From Pseudonocardia hierapolitana (GTDB lineage Bacteria > Actinomycetota > Actinomycetes > Mycobacteriales > Pseudonocardiaceae), in assembly GCF_007994075.1 (NCBI RefSeq), contig NZ_VIWU01000001.1, positions 5,952,001 to 6,016,000 on the forward strand: 64,000 nucleotides of DNA. The letters run 5' to 3'. Below are positions 16,134 through 24,241 of the stretch, piece by piece. A program made the position numbers and the translations under genes. The notes beneath the pieces are model-generated. The model had not been told where the DNA came from, searched no databases, and saw nothing but the letters and a program-made list of their open reading frames with translations. Every line of letters starts with the position of its first letter. The stretch's first letter is position 1.

Positions 16134-17111
16134 ATGACCCGGAAGATCGGGCTGACACTGCCGCAGCGCGGCACGTTCTTCGACGTGCTGAGCCTGTCCG
16201 AGCTCGTCGAGACGGGACACTGGGCGGACGAGACGGGCCTGTTCGACTCGCTGTGGATCGGCGACAGCCTGCTCGCCAAGCCCCGCCCCGAGGCGGTGGC
16301 CCTCTTCGGTTCGCTCGCCGCCGCCACCCGCAACGTGACGCTCGCCGTCGGCTGCATGGCGAGCTTCCCGGTGCGCGACCCGATCCTGTTCGCCGACCAG
16401 TGGGCCACGCTCGACCAGCTCTCCGGCGGCCGGATGCTGCTCGCGGTGTGCACGGGGATCGTCAAGCCCAAGGACGCGTCCGCGCGCGAGGGTGCGCCCT
16501 ACGGCGTGACCGACGGTTCGCGGGCGGCCCGGATGGAGGAGAACACCGAGATCGTGCGGCGGCTGTGGACCGAGGACGACGTCACCTACGAAGGCCGCTA
16601 CACCTCGTTCGAGAACGTGACCGTGCTGCCCAAACCGGTGCAGTCGCCCCCGCCGATCTACATCGCGTCCAACCCGGCGCCGCAGCCGCTCGCCACCCGC
16701 GCCCTCCATCGGGTGGCGCGCATCGCCGATGGCTGGATGACCACCCGCAAGAGCCCCGAACACCTGACGGTCAACCTGCCCGCGATCAAGCAGTACCTCG
16801 GGGAGGAGGGGCGCGACCCGGAGTCGTTCGCCGTGTCGGCATACCACAACCTCAACCTGAGCCCGGACCGGGAGGCGGCGTACGAGGAGAGCTACCGCTT
16901 CCTCGGCGAGTACTACGGCCCGGTCTTCAGCAGGGAGGCCACGCGGCACTGGACCGCCACCGGCACCCCGGAGCAGGCGGCCGCCGACATCGAGCAGCTC
17001 TACGCCGACGGCGCCACCGAGGTGACCCTGCGGATCACGTCGTGGGACTGGCGCCGGCAGCTCGACCTGCTCGTGAAGGAGGTCGTCCCGCGGTTGACGG
17101 ACGCCGCTTAG
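16134..17111 (+). CDS. LLM-class flavin/F420-dependent oxidoreductase
   Basis: A 325-residue luciferase-like protein. It has the TIM-barrel signatures TGLFDSLWIGDSLLAKPRPE near residue 35, ATRNVTLAVGCM, LDQLSGGRMLLAVCTG near residue 100 and the C-terminal GTPEQAAADIEQLYADGATEVTLR. It is closest in style to the methylene-H4MPT-reductase-like group that often uses F420, though FMN cannot be excluded. AGGAGGA precedes ATG 16134. The last steps of this operon may therefore involve a flavin or F420 redox reaction. Unlike the monooxygenases at 32-46 kb it is not in a sulfur context. Confidence 0.85.
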   Translation: MTRKIGLTLPQRGTFFDVLSLSELVETGHWADETGLFDSLWIGDSLLAKPRPEAVALFGSLAAATRNVTLAVGCMASFPVRDPILFADQWATLDQLSGGRMLLAVCTGIVKPKDASAREGAPYGVTDGSRAARMEENTEIVRRLWTEDDVTYEGRYTSFENVTVLPKPVQSPPPIYIASNPAPQPLATRALHRVARIADGWMTTRKSPEHLTVNLPAIKQYLGEEGRDPESFAVSAYHNLNLSPDREAAYEESYRFLGEYYGPVFSREATRHWTATGTPEQAAADIEQLYADGATEVTLRITSWDWRRQLDLLVKEVVPRLTDAA

Positions 17112-17159
17112 CCTGACGGTGCTTCCCCGGGATCGCCGGGGACGCTCGAAGGAGGGGAC

Positions 17160-17752
17160 ATGGCAGCGCAGCCGGCCGTTCGCAAGTTCGTGCAGTTCGA
17201 GGAGCAGGTGCACGAGGAGTCCGGCCTCGCGGTCTCCCCACCCCTGACGCGGGTGGTGGTGGGCGCGGTGGCGCCGAACCCCCTGGCCGGCAAGCCTGCG
17301 ACGACCGACCTCACGCCGTTGGTGGAGCTCTCGGAGGTCCTCGGCGAGCAGCTCACCACGCGAGCGCTCGAGCGGATCGGCGACCCGGCGGGGATCCGCG
17401 CCTACGGCAAGGCGGCGCTCATCGGGACGGCGGGCGATCCCGAACACGGCGCCGCGCTGATCCATCCGAGGCTCGGTATGGCGATGCGCGCCACCCTGCG
17501 TCGCGGGAGGGTGCTGATCCCCGGCAACGCGAAGGTCGGCGCGGCCGGCGCTCCCATCGACGTCCTCTTCGGGCCGCTCGAGGAGAGCTGGGACCTGGAC
17601 GCGATGGACACGCTCACCGTCGCCGTCGCGGACTCCCCGCGCCCCGACGAGCTGCTGCTGCTCGTCGGCTACACGACCGGTGCCCGGCCGAACGCCAGGT
17701 CGAAGGGCCCACCCAGGCCGAGGTGGACGCCCTCGTGGCGTCGTTCGGCTGA
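17160..17752 (+). CDS. Amino-acid-synthesis-like (DUF1185) protein with apparent 1-nt frameshift
   Basis: Starts at ATG 17160 (GAAGGAGGGGAC before it). The protein follows the DUF1185 pattern: GAVAPNPLAGKP, LGEQLTTRALERIGDPAGIRAYGKAALIGTAGD.EHGAALIHPRLGMAMRA and MDTLTVAVADSPRPDELLLLVGY. At about 17699 the frame breaks. The sequence AGGTCGAAG appears to lack one G; restoring it lets the reading end in VEGPTQAEVDALVASFG with stop 17750-17752, five bases from the convergent gene's stop. Without it the frame runs far into the antisense of the next gene. Either a sequencing error or a real 3'-end mutation. Family function is not established. Confidence 0.72.
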
Positions 17753-17756
17753 TCGG

Positions 17757-19001
17757 TCAGGACCGGCCCGTCGGCGCCGCCACGGACGCGGCCGCGTAGC
17801 TCTTGACGATCTCCTCCAGCTCGGCCGGGTCGATCACGTCGTCCAGGTGGTCGAAACCGTCCGGGGCGCGGCGCTCGACCTCGTCGATCACCATCTCCGG
17901 CCCGCCCACCCGGTTGCGCAGCACGATCTCGCGCGTGGCCGGCAGCCGCTCGTCCTGGTACGCCGTCAGCGCGGCCTCCGGGTCGGCGCCGGACGTCAGG
18001 TGGCGGGTGAGGGCCACGGCGTCGAGCACGGCCTGGCCCGCGCCGTTGGAGCCCATCGGGTACATCGGGTGGGCGGCGTCGCCGAGGAGGGTGACGCGGC
18101 CGTGGCTCCAGCGGGGCAGCGGGTCGCGGTCGCACATGGGGTACTCGTAGAACTCCGGCGTGGCCGCCACCAGACCCGGCAGGTCGAGGTGCGGGGTGCG
18201 GAAGCGCTCGAGGTGCGGGGCGAGCTCGGCCGGGTCGCCGGGGCGGGACCAGTCCTCCCGGCGTGGCGGCGGGTCGCCGGGATCGCCGCTGCGGATGCAG
18301 ATCGCCCAGTTGGTGAGCACGGTGTCGGGGGAGTGGCCCCGGCCGATCGGGTAGAGCACCAGCTTGGCGGCGTTGCCCCCGGCGACGATCATCGACCGGC
18401 CGGTGAGGAACGGCGGCCAGTCGGTGGCGCCGCGCCACATCATCACGCCGTTCCAGCGCGGCGGGCCCTCGTCGGGGAAGAAGGCGGCGCGCACCGTGGA
18501 GTGGATGCCGTCGGCGCCGAGCAGCACGTCACCCGTGCGCTCGCCGAGGGGCTCGCCGGCCGGGTCGCTGAACGTGGCGCGGATGCCGTCGGTGTCCTGC
18601 TCGAACCCGGCGAACCGGTGCCCGGTGTGCACCGCGTCGGGGCCGAGGCGTTCGCGGACCGCGCGCAGCAGCACACCTTGCAGCCTGCCGCGGTGCACCG
18701 AGAGCTGCGGGACGTCGGAGCCCGCGGCGAGGCCGCACGGCCTGCGCATGATCACCTGGCCGAGGCGGTGGCAGTAGAACAGCTCCTCGGTGCGGACCGC
18801 GACCTCGTCGAGCCGGTCGAGGAGGCCCAGCCCGGCGAGCGGCCCGACGGCGAGCGGGAGGGCGTTGATCCCGACCCCCAGCTCCCGGATCGCGGGGCTG
18901 CGCTCGTAGATCTCGCACTCGATCCCGGCGTCGTGCAGGAACAGGGCAGCGGCCAGCCCGCCGATGCCGGCCCCGACGATCAGCACCTTCACGATCGGCA
19001 C
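17757..19001 (-). CDS. FAD-dependent monooxygenase (flavin-dependent hydroxylase)
   Basis: A 414-residue class A flavoprotein hydroxylase. The FAD dinucleotide motif GAGIGGLAAALFLHDAGIECEIYER is at residues 9-33, the DG motif near 160 (LLGADGIHSTVRAAFF), and the second FAD motif GRVTLLGDAAHPMYPMGSNGAGQAVLDA near 305. It resembles salicylate/hydroxybenzoate hydroxylases and PhzS-like enzymes. It converges on the UbiD operon, so it could hydroxylate that pathway's product. Equally, it lies 72 bp downstream of the betaine-type ABC operon on the same strand and could be co-transcribed with it. Confidence 0.88.
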   Translation of the reverse strand: MPIVKVLIVGAGIGGLAAALFLHDAGIECEIYERSPAIRELGVGINALPLAVGPLAGLGLLDRLDEVAVRTEELFYCHRLGQVIMRRPCGLAAGSDVPQLSVHRGRLQGVLLRAVRERLGPDAVHTGHRFAGFEQDTDGIRATFSDPAGEPLGERTGDVLLGADGIHSTVRAAFFPDEGPPRWNGVMMWRGATDWPPFLTGRSMIVAGGNAAKLVLYPIGRGHSPDTVLTNWAICIRSGDPGDPPPRREDWSRPGDPAELAPHLERFRTPHLDLPGLVAATPEFYEYPMCDRDPLPRWSHGRVTLLGDAAHPMYPMGSNGAGQAVLDAVALTRHLTSGADPEAALTAYQDERLPATREIVLRNRVGGPEMVIDEVERRAPDGFDHLDDVIDPAELEEIVKSYAAASVAAPTGRS

Positions 19002-19073
19002 GCTAGCGTCGCTGCCCGTTCGCCGTAACCCGGAATCCGGACAACGTGCGCGTCGATCGGGACATCCCGGTCG

Positions 19074-19964
19074 CTACACGGCCGACGGGCTCCGCGCGCC
19101 CGCCACCTTGCGCGCCGGGACCAGGCGCCGCCACAGCCCCCGGTTCGGGCGATCGGCGAGCGCTGCGGTGACGCGGTCGAGGAAGATCGCCAGGATGACG
19201 ACGGCCAACCCGCCCTCGAAGCCCGCGGCGATGTCGAGCTGGGTGACCGCGCTGACGACGACGCTGCCGAGCCCGCCCGCGCCGGCCAACCCGGCGACGA
19301 CCACCATCGACAGGGCCAACATGATCACCTGGTTGATCCCGGCCATGATCGAGGGCAGGGCCATGGGGAGCTGGATCTCCCGCAGGATCTGGCGGGGGTG
19401 GGCGCCGAAGGCGTGCGCGGCCTCCACCACCTCGGGGTCCACGCCGCGGATGCCGAGCTCGGTGAGCCGCACGGCGGGCGGGATGGAGAAGATCGTGGTG
19501 GCGACGACGCCGGGCACCACGCCGATGCCGAAGAAGAACACGGCGGGGATCAGGTAGACGAACACCGGCGTGGTCTGCATGAAGTCCAGCACCGGACGCA
19601 GGACGGCGCTCGCGCTGCGCCGCCGCGCCGCCCAGATGCCGAGCGGCACGCCGATGGCGGTGGCGAGCACGGCCGCCACCAGCACCACGGCGAGGCTCTC
19701 CATGGTTTCCGGCCACAGGTTCAGCGACGCGATGAGCAGGAACGCGAGCACGGTGAACACCGCGAGGCCGACGCCGCGGACGAGCAGCGCGACGATGCCG
19801 AACACGGCGATCCACAGCAGGTACGACGGGCCGGTGAGCAGGGCGGTGAGCGCGTCGACGAGCACGGTCAGCACCGCGCTGACGGCGTCGAACAGACCGG
19901 GGAAGGCACGCAGGAGCCAGGTGATGAACGATTCGACGATGGCGCCGAGTTCGATGCGCGGCAC
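19074..19964 (-). CDS. Betaine-type ABC transporter permease (ProW-like)
   Basis: A 296-residue inner-membrane permease starting at GTG 19964, three bases after the ATPase stop. Its core GVPLGIWAARRRSASAVLRPVLDFMQTTPVFVYLIPAVFFFGIGVVPGV has the ProW/OpuAB features. The EAA loop is EAAHAFGAHPRQILREIQLPMALPSIMAGINQVIMLALSMVVVAGL. With the next two genes it forms a complete importer, downstream of a TauD-like enzyme and a cysteine-type leader. The natural substrate may therefore be a sulfur-containing zwitterion rather than an osmolyte (inference). Confidence 0.92.
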   Translation of the reverse strand: MPRIELGAIVESFITWLLRAFPGLFDAVSAVLTVLVDALTALLTGPSYLLWIAVFGIVALLVRGVGLAVFTVLAFLLIASLNLWPETMESLAVVLVAAVLATAIGVPLGIWAARRRSASAVLRPVLDFMQTTPVFVYLIPAVFFFGIGVVPGVVATTIFSIPPAVRLTELGIRGVDPEVVEAAHAFGAHPRQILREIQLPMALPSIMAGINQVIMLALSMVVVAGLAGAGGLGSVVVSAVTQLDIAAGFEGGLAVVILAIFLDRVTAALADRPNRGLWRRLVPARKVAGARSPSAV

Positions 19965-19967
19965 TTC

Positions 19968-21173
19968 TCAGCTCCTGGTCGGGACGGCGGAGAGGGAGGA
20001 GAGCACGGCCGCGCGCGGCACGACGCCGAGCAGCCGGCGGCGGTCGTCGACCACGGCCATCGGCACGGCGTGGCGGCCCAGCCGGTCCATCAGGTCGATC
20101 AGCGGGCGGTCCGGCTCGGTGGTGGCGTAGTCGTCGCCGAGCCCGTCGCTGCCCACCGACTCGCGGCCGTTGCGGGCGGCGTGGGCGAGCCACTCGTCGT
20201 GCACGACGCCGAGCACCCGGCCGTCGGCGTCCACGACGTAGGCGTCGGTGAACTCGGCCGCGCCCAGGCGGCGCAGCGCCTCCTCCGGCCGCTCGTCCAC
20301 CCGCACGACGAGCCGTGGCTCGCGCAGCACGTCCTCCGCGGTGAGCACGCGGGTGCGGTCGACGTCGGAGACGAAGTCGGCGACGTAGTCGTCGGCCGGG
20401 CGCGCGAGGATCTCCGGACCGGTGCCCAGCTGCACCTGGCGGCCGTCCTTGAGCAGCAGGATGCGGTCGCCGAGGCGCATCGCCTCGTTGAGGTCGTGGG
20501 TGATGAAGACGATCGTCTTGCGCAGCTCCTTCTGCAGCCGGATCAGCAGGGCCTGCATGTCGCGGCGGATCAGCGGGTCGAGCGCGGAGAACGCCTCGTC
20601 CATGAGCAGCACGTCGGTGCCGCTGGCGAGCGCCCGCGCGAGGCCCACCCGCTGCTTCATACCGCCCGACAGCTGGTCGGGCAGGGCGTCGCCGCGGTCC
20701 CCGAGCCCCACGTGATCGAGAGCCCACCGCGCGCGCTCCCGGCGCTCGGCCTCGCCGACCCCCCGCACCTGCAGCGCGTAGGCCGCGTTCTGCGCGACGG
20801 TGCGGTGCGGCAGCAGCGCGAAGTGCTGGAACACCATGCTCATGTGGCGGTTGCGCAACAGGCGCAGCTCGGCGTCGTCGAGCCCGCCCAGCTCCCGGCC
20901 GTCCACCTCGACGGTGCCGCTGCTGGGCTCGATGAGCCGGTTGAGCAGGCGCACCAGCGTGGACTTGCCGGATCCGGACAGGCCCATGACGACGAACAGC
21001 TCGCCGGGCTCCACCGTGAACGAGACGTCGTGCACGGCGAGGGTGGCGCCGGTGCGCTCCTGGATCTGCGCGCGGCCCGCGCCGTCGCCCGCCATCGCGA
21101 GCGCCCGCTCGACCGCCGCCTTCGGGCCGAAGACCTTCGTCAGGTCCCTGGTCTGGATCAGCTTGCCAGCCAC
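19968..21173 (-). CDS. Betaine-type ABC transporter ATP-binding protein (ProV-like) with CBS pair
   Basis: A 401-residue ATPase. Walker A is GLSGSGKST, the Q-loop region is MSMVFQHFALLPHRTV, the signature is LSGGMKQRVGLARAL, Walker B is VLLMDEAFSALDPLIRR and the switch His is in FITHDLNEA. The C-terminal part from about residue 280 (TRVLTAEDVLREPRLVV; DDRRRLLGVVPRAA) forms two CBS domains as in ProV/OpuAA, which sense ionic strength in OpuA. GTG 21173 is the start, overlapping the binding-protein gene by 16 bp. It energises the 19074 permease. Confidence 0.92.
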   Translation of the reverse strand: MAGKLIQTRDLTKVFGPKAAVERALAMAGDGAGRAQIQERTGATLAVHDVSFTVEPGELFVVMGLSGSGKSTLVRLLNRLIEPSSGTVEVDGRELGGLDDAELRLLRNRHMSMVFQHFALLPHRTVAQNAAYALQVRGVGEAERRERARWALDHVGLGDRGDALPDQLSGGMKQRVGLARALASGTDVLLMDEAFSALDPLIRRDMQALLIRLQKELRKTIVFITHDLNEAMRLGDRILLLKDGRQVQLGTGPEILARPADDYVADFVSDVDRTRVLTAEDVLREPRLVVRVDERPEEALRRLGAAEFTDAYVVDADGRVLGVVHDEWLAHAARNGRESVGSDGLGDDYATTEPDRPLIDLMDRLGRHAVPMAVVDDRRRLLGVVPRAAVLSSLSAVPTRS

Positions 21174-22105
21174 TGCTGCACCACCTGCGGGTTGGCGTCC
21201 ACCCAGCGCTTCGCGACGTCCTCGGCCGGCTCGCCGTCGACGTCGATGCTGCGCAGCATGGTCTCGACGTCGGGCAGCGGCAGCTCGAACCGCTGCAGCA
21301 GCGCGTAGAAGCGCGGGGCCTCCTGCTGCAGGTCGGTGCTGGCCGCGGTCCAGGCCGAGTAGTCCGGCATCGCGCAGGCGCCGCTGCCGCCCTCGTCGAA
21401 GCACCCCGGCTGGAACGGCGTGGGCTCCTGCAGCTGGGTCATGTCGAACTCGGCGAACACCCAGTGCGGGTGGTAGAGGTACACCAGGATCGGCTCCTGG
21501 CGCTCGTACGCGCGGCGCAGCTCGGCGAGCTGCGCCGCCTCGCTCGAGGTCACCTGTTGCAGCGGGAGCCCGTAGCCGGCGATGCGCTTCGCGTTCTGCG
21601 TCGTGGTGATGAAGCTCGGGTCGGCGTCGACGAGGCGCCCACCGAGCGCGTCGGCGTACTGGCCGAGCTGCGTGACGCTGGTGAGGCCCGCGAGCGGCTG
21701 GCCGGGCTGGGTGGCGTACGTGGGCACGAACCAGCCCTGGGCGGCGCCGCCGTAGGTCTGGTGGACCAGCGAGACGCGGTTCGCCGCCTGGTCGGCGAGC
21801 TGTTGCTGGTTGGGCAGCGCCACCTCGGTGAGCAGGTCGATGTCGCCGCGCTGCGCCCCGGCCCAGGCGGGGGCGGGACCGAGGCCGGTGGGCTCGATCG
21901 TCGAGACGCCCAGGTCGGGGTGCTGCGCCACCACCTCCGCGAGGATCGCGTTGGTGAGCTTGGCGGCGCTCCAGGGGAACTCGGCGGCGGCGATCGTGAC
22001 GCCCTCGCTCGAGCCGGTGTCGGCGGGCGTGCCACTGCAGGCCGTGAGCAGCGCGGTGGCGGCCGCCAGGAGCGCGAGGCCGCGACTGCGGTACGAGCGG
22101 GTCAT
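21158..22105 (-). CDS. Betaine-type substrate-binding lipoprotein (OpuAC/ProX-like)
   Basis: A 315-residue lipoprotein with signal peptide and lipobox LLTAC near residue 23. The mature domain shows the OpuAC pattern FPWSAAKLTNAILAEVVAQH, then GDIDLLTEVALPNQQQLADQA and EPILVYLYHPHWVFAEFDMTQLQEP. It captures a quaternary-amine-like solute for the permease and ATPase encoded after it. Gene order is tauD-like, binding protein, ATPase, permease, all on the minus strand behind one leader peptide. This points to import of a taurine-, taurobetaine- or sulfonium-like compound that TauD then cleaves; the exact ligand is not readable. Confidence 0.9.
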   Translation of the reverse strand: MTRSYRSRGLALLAAATALLTACSGTPADTGSSEGVTIAAAEFPWSAAKLTNAILAEVVAQHPDLGVSTIEPTGLGPAPAWAGAQRGDIDLLTEVALPNQQQLADQAANRVSLVHQTYGGAAQGWFVPTYATQPGQPLAGLTSVTQLGQYADALGGRLVDADPSFITTTQNAKRIAGYGLPLQQVTSSEAAQLAELRRAYERQEPILVYLYHPHWVFAEFDMTQLQEPTPFQPGCFDEGGSGACAMPDYSAWTAASTDLQQEAPRFYALLQRFELPLPDVETMLRSIDVDGEPAEDVAKRWVDANPQVVQQWLAS

Positions 22106-22154
22106 CCGCCGATCCTTCCGCGCTCGCGGGTGCTCCGCACGACGAAACGGCGGC

Positions 22155-23030
22155 TCACGCCGGTCGCCCGGCCACGCCGACCGGCTCGTCGCCCCGGAGC
22201 GTGACGCGGTGCATGACCCGCCTGGCGTCGCCGTAGTCGCGGTTGGCGTAGTGCGCGGTGGCCCGGTTGTCCCACATCGCGACGTCGCCGACCTGCCAAC
22301 GGTGTCGCACGATGTGCTCCGGCTTGGTGATGTGGGCGTAGAACAGGTCGAGCAGGTGGCGGCTCTCGGCGTCGGACACGCCGACGATGTGGCTCGTGAA
22401 GCCGGGGTTCACGAAGAGCGACCGGCGTCCGGTCTCCGGGTGCACCCGCACCACCGGGTGCTCGACGGGTTCGAGGCTCCGGTAGCGCTCGCCCTCCCAG
22501 ACGCTGCCCTCCCCGCCGCGGCGCTGGGCGAGGTAGTAGCCGAACTCGCGCGTGCCGTCGTGCACGGCCGTGAGCCGGTCCGCGAGTGCGCGCACCGGCT
22601 CCGACAGCGACCGGTACGCCAGCTCCAGGTCGGCCCAGTTGGTGTCGCCGCCGGTCGGCGGCAGGGTCACCGCCCGCAGGATCGAGCCGAGCGGCGGCCG
22701 GCGCACGAACGTGACGTCGGTGTGCCAGACGTCGGCGAACCCGTTGTCCGCGCTGTCGAGCGCGTAGATCTCGGTGTGCGCATCGTCGAGGCCCGGCACG
22801 ACCGGGTGCGACGCGGTGAGGCTGCCCAGCCGGTTGCCCAGCGCGATCTGCGAGTCGGGGTCGAGGTTCTGCCCGGAGAAGAACAGGACCTTGTGCTCGG
22901 TGAGCGCCCGGCGGACGGCCGCGACCTCGCCGTCGGAGGCGGTGGCGAGGTCGATGCCGCGCACCTCGGCACCGAATCCGGGCCCGAGGCGTTCGAGCGC
23001 GAGGTTGGGTTGGGCGAGCGTGCTGGTCAT
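22155..23030 (-). CDS. TauD/TfdA-family Fe(II)/2-oxoglutarate dioxygenase
   Basis: A 291-residue TauD-like enzyme. The iron-binding HxD is at residues 103-105 (WHTDVTF), with the distal His in WDNRATAHYANRDYG and the 2-oxoglutarate Arg in RRVMHRVTLRG. EHKVLFFSGQNL near residue 45 is the typical N-terminal segment. TauD oxidises taurine to release sulfite; relatives act on alkyl sulfates or herbicides. Start ATG 23030 has GAAGGAG upstream. An in-frame upstream start (23126) would overlap the cysteine-type leader and is rejected. Sulfur control by the leader makes a sulfonate or sulfate ester the likely substrate. Confidence 0.9.
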   Translation of the reverse strand: MTSTLAQPNLALERLGPGFGAEVRGIDLATASDGEVAAVRRALTEHKVLFFSGQNLDPDSQIALGNRLGSLTASHPVVPGLDDAHTEIYALDSADNGFADVWHTDVTFVRRPPLGSILRAVTLPPTGGDTNWADLELAYRSLSEPVRALADRLTAVHDGTREFGYYLAQRRGGEGSVWEGERYRSLEPVEHPVVRVHPETGRRSLFVNPGFTSHIVGVSDAESRHLLDLFYAHITKPEHIVRHRWQVGDVAMWDNRATAHYANRDYGDARRVMHRVTLRGDEPVGVAGRPA

Positions 23031-23092
23031 GCGGATGCTCCTTCGAGCAGGGGAGGTCGCCGCGATGGGCGCGAGGGGAGAGGGGAGCGCGG

Positions 23093-23170
23093 TCAGCGAC
23101 AGAGCGCGCCGGCCTGCAGGCGGCACAGGTCGACGTGGATGCGTTCCACGAGAACCAGACCGCCGGGCAC
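23093..23170 (-). CDS. Cysteine-type leader peptide for the tauD-like operon
   Basis: A 25-residue ORF (GTG 23170 to TGA 23093) ending HVDLCRLQAGALCR. The H-V-D-L-C-R...C-R ending is shared with leaders at 26792 and 41480 and with peptides found ahead of sulfur genes in many actinobacteria. A GTG at 23149 is an alternative start. The promoter match at 23177-23206 would begin transcription at GTG 23170, so it may be leaderless. Sixty-two C-rich bases separate it from tauD. Proposed role: a ribosome slowed at Cys codons when cysteine is scarce permits downstream expression. Confidence 0.78.
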   Translation of the reverse strand: MPGGLVLVERIHVDLCRLQAGALCR

Positions 23171-23176
23171 GCCGCG

Positions 23177-23206
23177 ATACTCATCCGGACGTCCGGCGCC
23201 GCGCAA
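23177..23206 (-). promoter_or_regulatory. Promoter of the leader/tauD-like operon
   Basis: On the minus strand TTGCGC (23206-23201) and GAGTAT (23182-23177) are separated by 18 bases. Six bases follow before GTG 23170, which fits transcription starting on or beside the leader's first codon. Assigned from hexamer match and spacing only. Confidence 0.5.
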
Positions 23207-23284
23207 CCGCCCGCCCGGGATCTGGGACCGCAGCGGATGCCGGGCGTCAGAGGTCCGGACATTCCACGGGCGAGGCCCGGACCG

Positions 23285-24139
23285 TCATCTCCGGGCGCGG
23301 CCGCGGCGCCGGGACGGACGCCGCCCGGCGGCCTCCCAGTGACCGGGGCGGGGGAGCGCCGGGGGAAGCCGGGTGCCGGTGTCGCCGCGCGCGGCCGTGA
23401 CCTGCGCGGCGGTGAGGAAGAGCGTGTCGCGCAGGTCGGCGCCTGCGAGGTCGGCGCCGCGCAGGTCCGCGCCGAGGAGATCGGCTCCGCGCAGGTCGGC
23501 CCCGTGCAGGTCGGCGCCGACGAGCAGGGCGCCGCGGAAGCTCGCCCGGCGCAGGTCGGCGCCGCGCAGCCGGGCACCCAGCAGCTGCGCCCCGCGACGG
23601 TCGGGCCCCGGGCTGCCGGCCCGGGCGAGGTCGCTCACCCTCCCCAGCAGATCGGCGACCGACCGCCGGTGTGCCTCCACGTCGAGCGCGGCGAGCTCCT
23701 CGGGTGTGCCGGCGGCGAGCCGGTCGGTCGCGGCGAGCGCCTCGTCGAGCGCGTCGGAGAGCGGGGCGGCCGCGGGGAGCGCCTGCGCCTCGGTGAGGTA
23801 CCGCAGCAGCTCGTGCAGCACCCGGACCACCGGGAACACCGCGAACATCGACCCGGCGACCTCCGGCTGGTCGCGCCAGTTCCGCCCGCCGAACGTCACC
23901 TGGACGACCTGCTGCCCGGCGCCGAAGCAGTCGTAGACCGTGCAGCCGGGGTAGCCGGCCTCGCGCAGCCCGGCGTGGATGCCGCAGCTGAAGTCGCGCT
24001 GCAGGTGCCGGCACGGCGTACCGGCGGCCTTGTCGACGGCGAAGTCGGCCGACGCCGCGAACGGGAGGGCGACGCAGCACAGGCCTGCGCAGCGGGAGCA
24101 GTCGGCGGTGAGGCGGTCGGGGACGGACATCGCCCCCAT
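23285..24139 (-). CDS. Pentapeptide-repeat protein with N-terminal cysteine cluster
   Basis: About 284 residues (ATG 24139; ATG 24130 is an equally possible start three codons in). The N-terminus carries CSRCAGLCCVALPF and further Cys at PCRHL, CGIHAGL and CTVYDCFG, suggesting a metal or Fe-S-binding module of the YkgJ type. The C-terminus, from about residue 180, is a right-handed pentapeptide-repeat helix (repeats of the type A(D/R)LRGADL and GADLHGADL). Pentapeptide repeats can mimic DNA or act as scaffolds; the joint function is not known. It lies downstream of the palindrome that ends the SAM-IV-controlled aminotransferase unit. Confidence 0.8.
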   Translation of the reverse strand: MGAMSVPDRLTADCSRCAGLCCVALPFAASADFAVDKAAGTPCRHLQRDFSCGIHAGLREAGYPGCTVYDCFGAGQQVVQVTFGGRNWRDQPEVAGSMFAVFPVVRVLHELLRYLTEAQALPAAAPLSDALDEALAATDRLAAGTPEELAALDVEAHRRSVADLLGRVSDLARAGSPGPDRRGAQLLGARLRGADLRRASFRGALLVGADLHGADLRGADLLGADLRGADLAGADLRDTLFLTAAQVTAARGDTGTRLPPALPRPGHWEAAGRRPSRRRGRARR

Positions 24140-24175
24140 TGTCCTCTCCGTGGAGGGGTGGCTGCGCGCCCGTGG

Positions 24176-24230
24176 GTTCAGGAAAGCCACATTCCTGTAC
24201 TGCAAAGCCCTGAATGTGGCTTTCCTGAAC
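24176..24230. repeat. Long palindrome, copy 1 (terminator-like)
   Basis: Perfect 19-bp arms (24176-24194 and 24212-24230) containing TTCAGGAAAGCCACATTC, with a 17-base loop. It lies directly downstream of the minus-strand aminotransferase and upstream of the pentapeptide-repeat gene. The same arms recur at 38685 and 51502. Likely a strong hairpin terminator; the sequence identity between copies suggests a dispersed repeat family. Confidence 0.88.
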
Positions 24231-24241
24231 TTCCTGGGACC

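Noticed and set aside
17160..19028. A single 622-codon ORF covering the DUF1185 gene and beyond
   Set aside because: After about 17700 it is the antisense of the FAD monooxygenase and loses all family likeness; a one-base deletion explains it better.
22155..23126. TauD-like gene starting at 23126
   Set aside because: This start would overlap the leader peptide and adds a low-complexity tail; ATG 23030 has a good ribosome site and begins the family match.
24140..24205. N-terminal extension of the pentapeptide-repeat protein from 24205
   Set aside because: The added residues are translated from the terminator palindrome, which recurs elsewhere outside genes.
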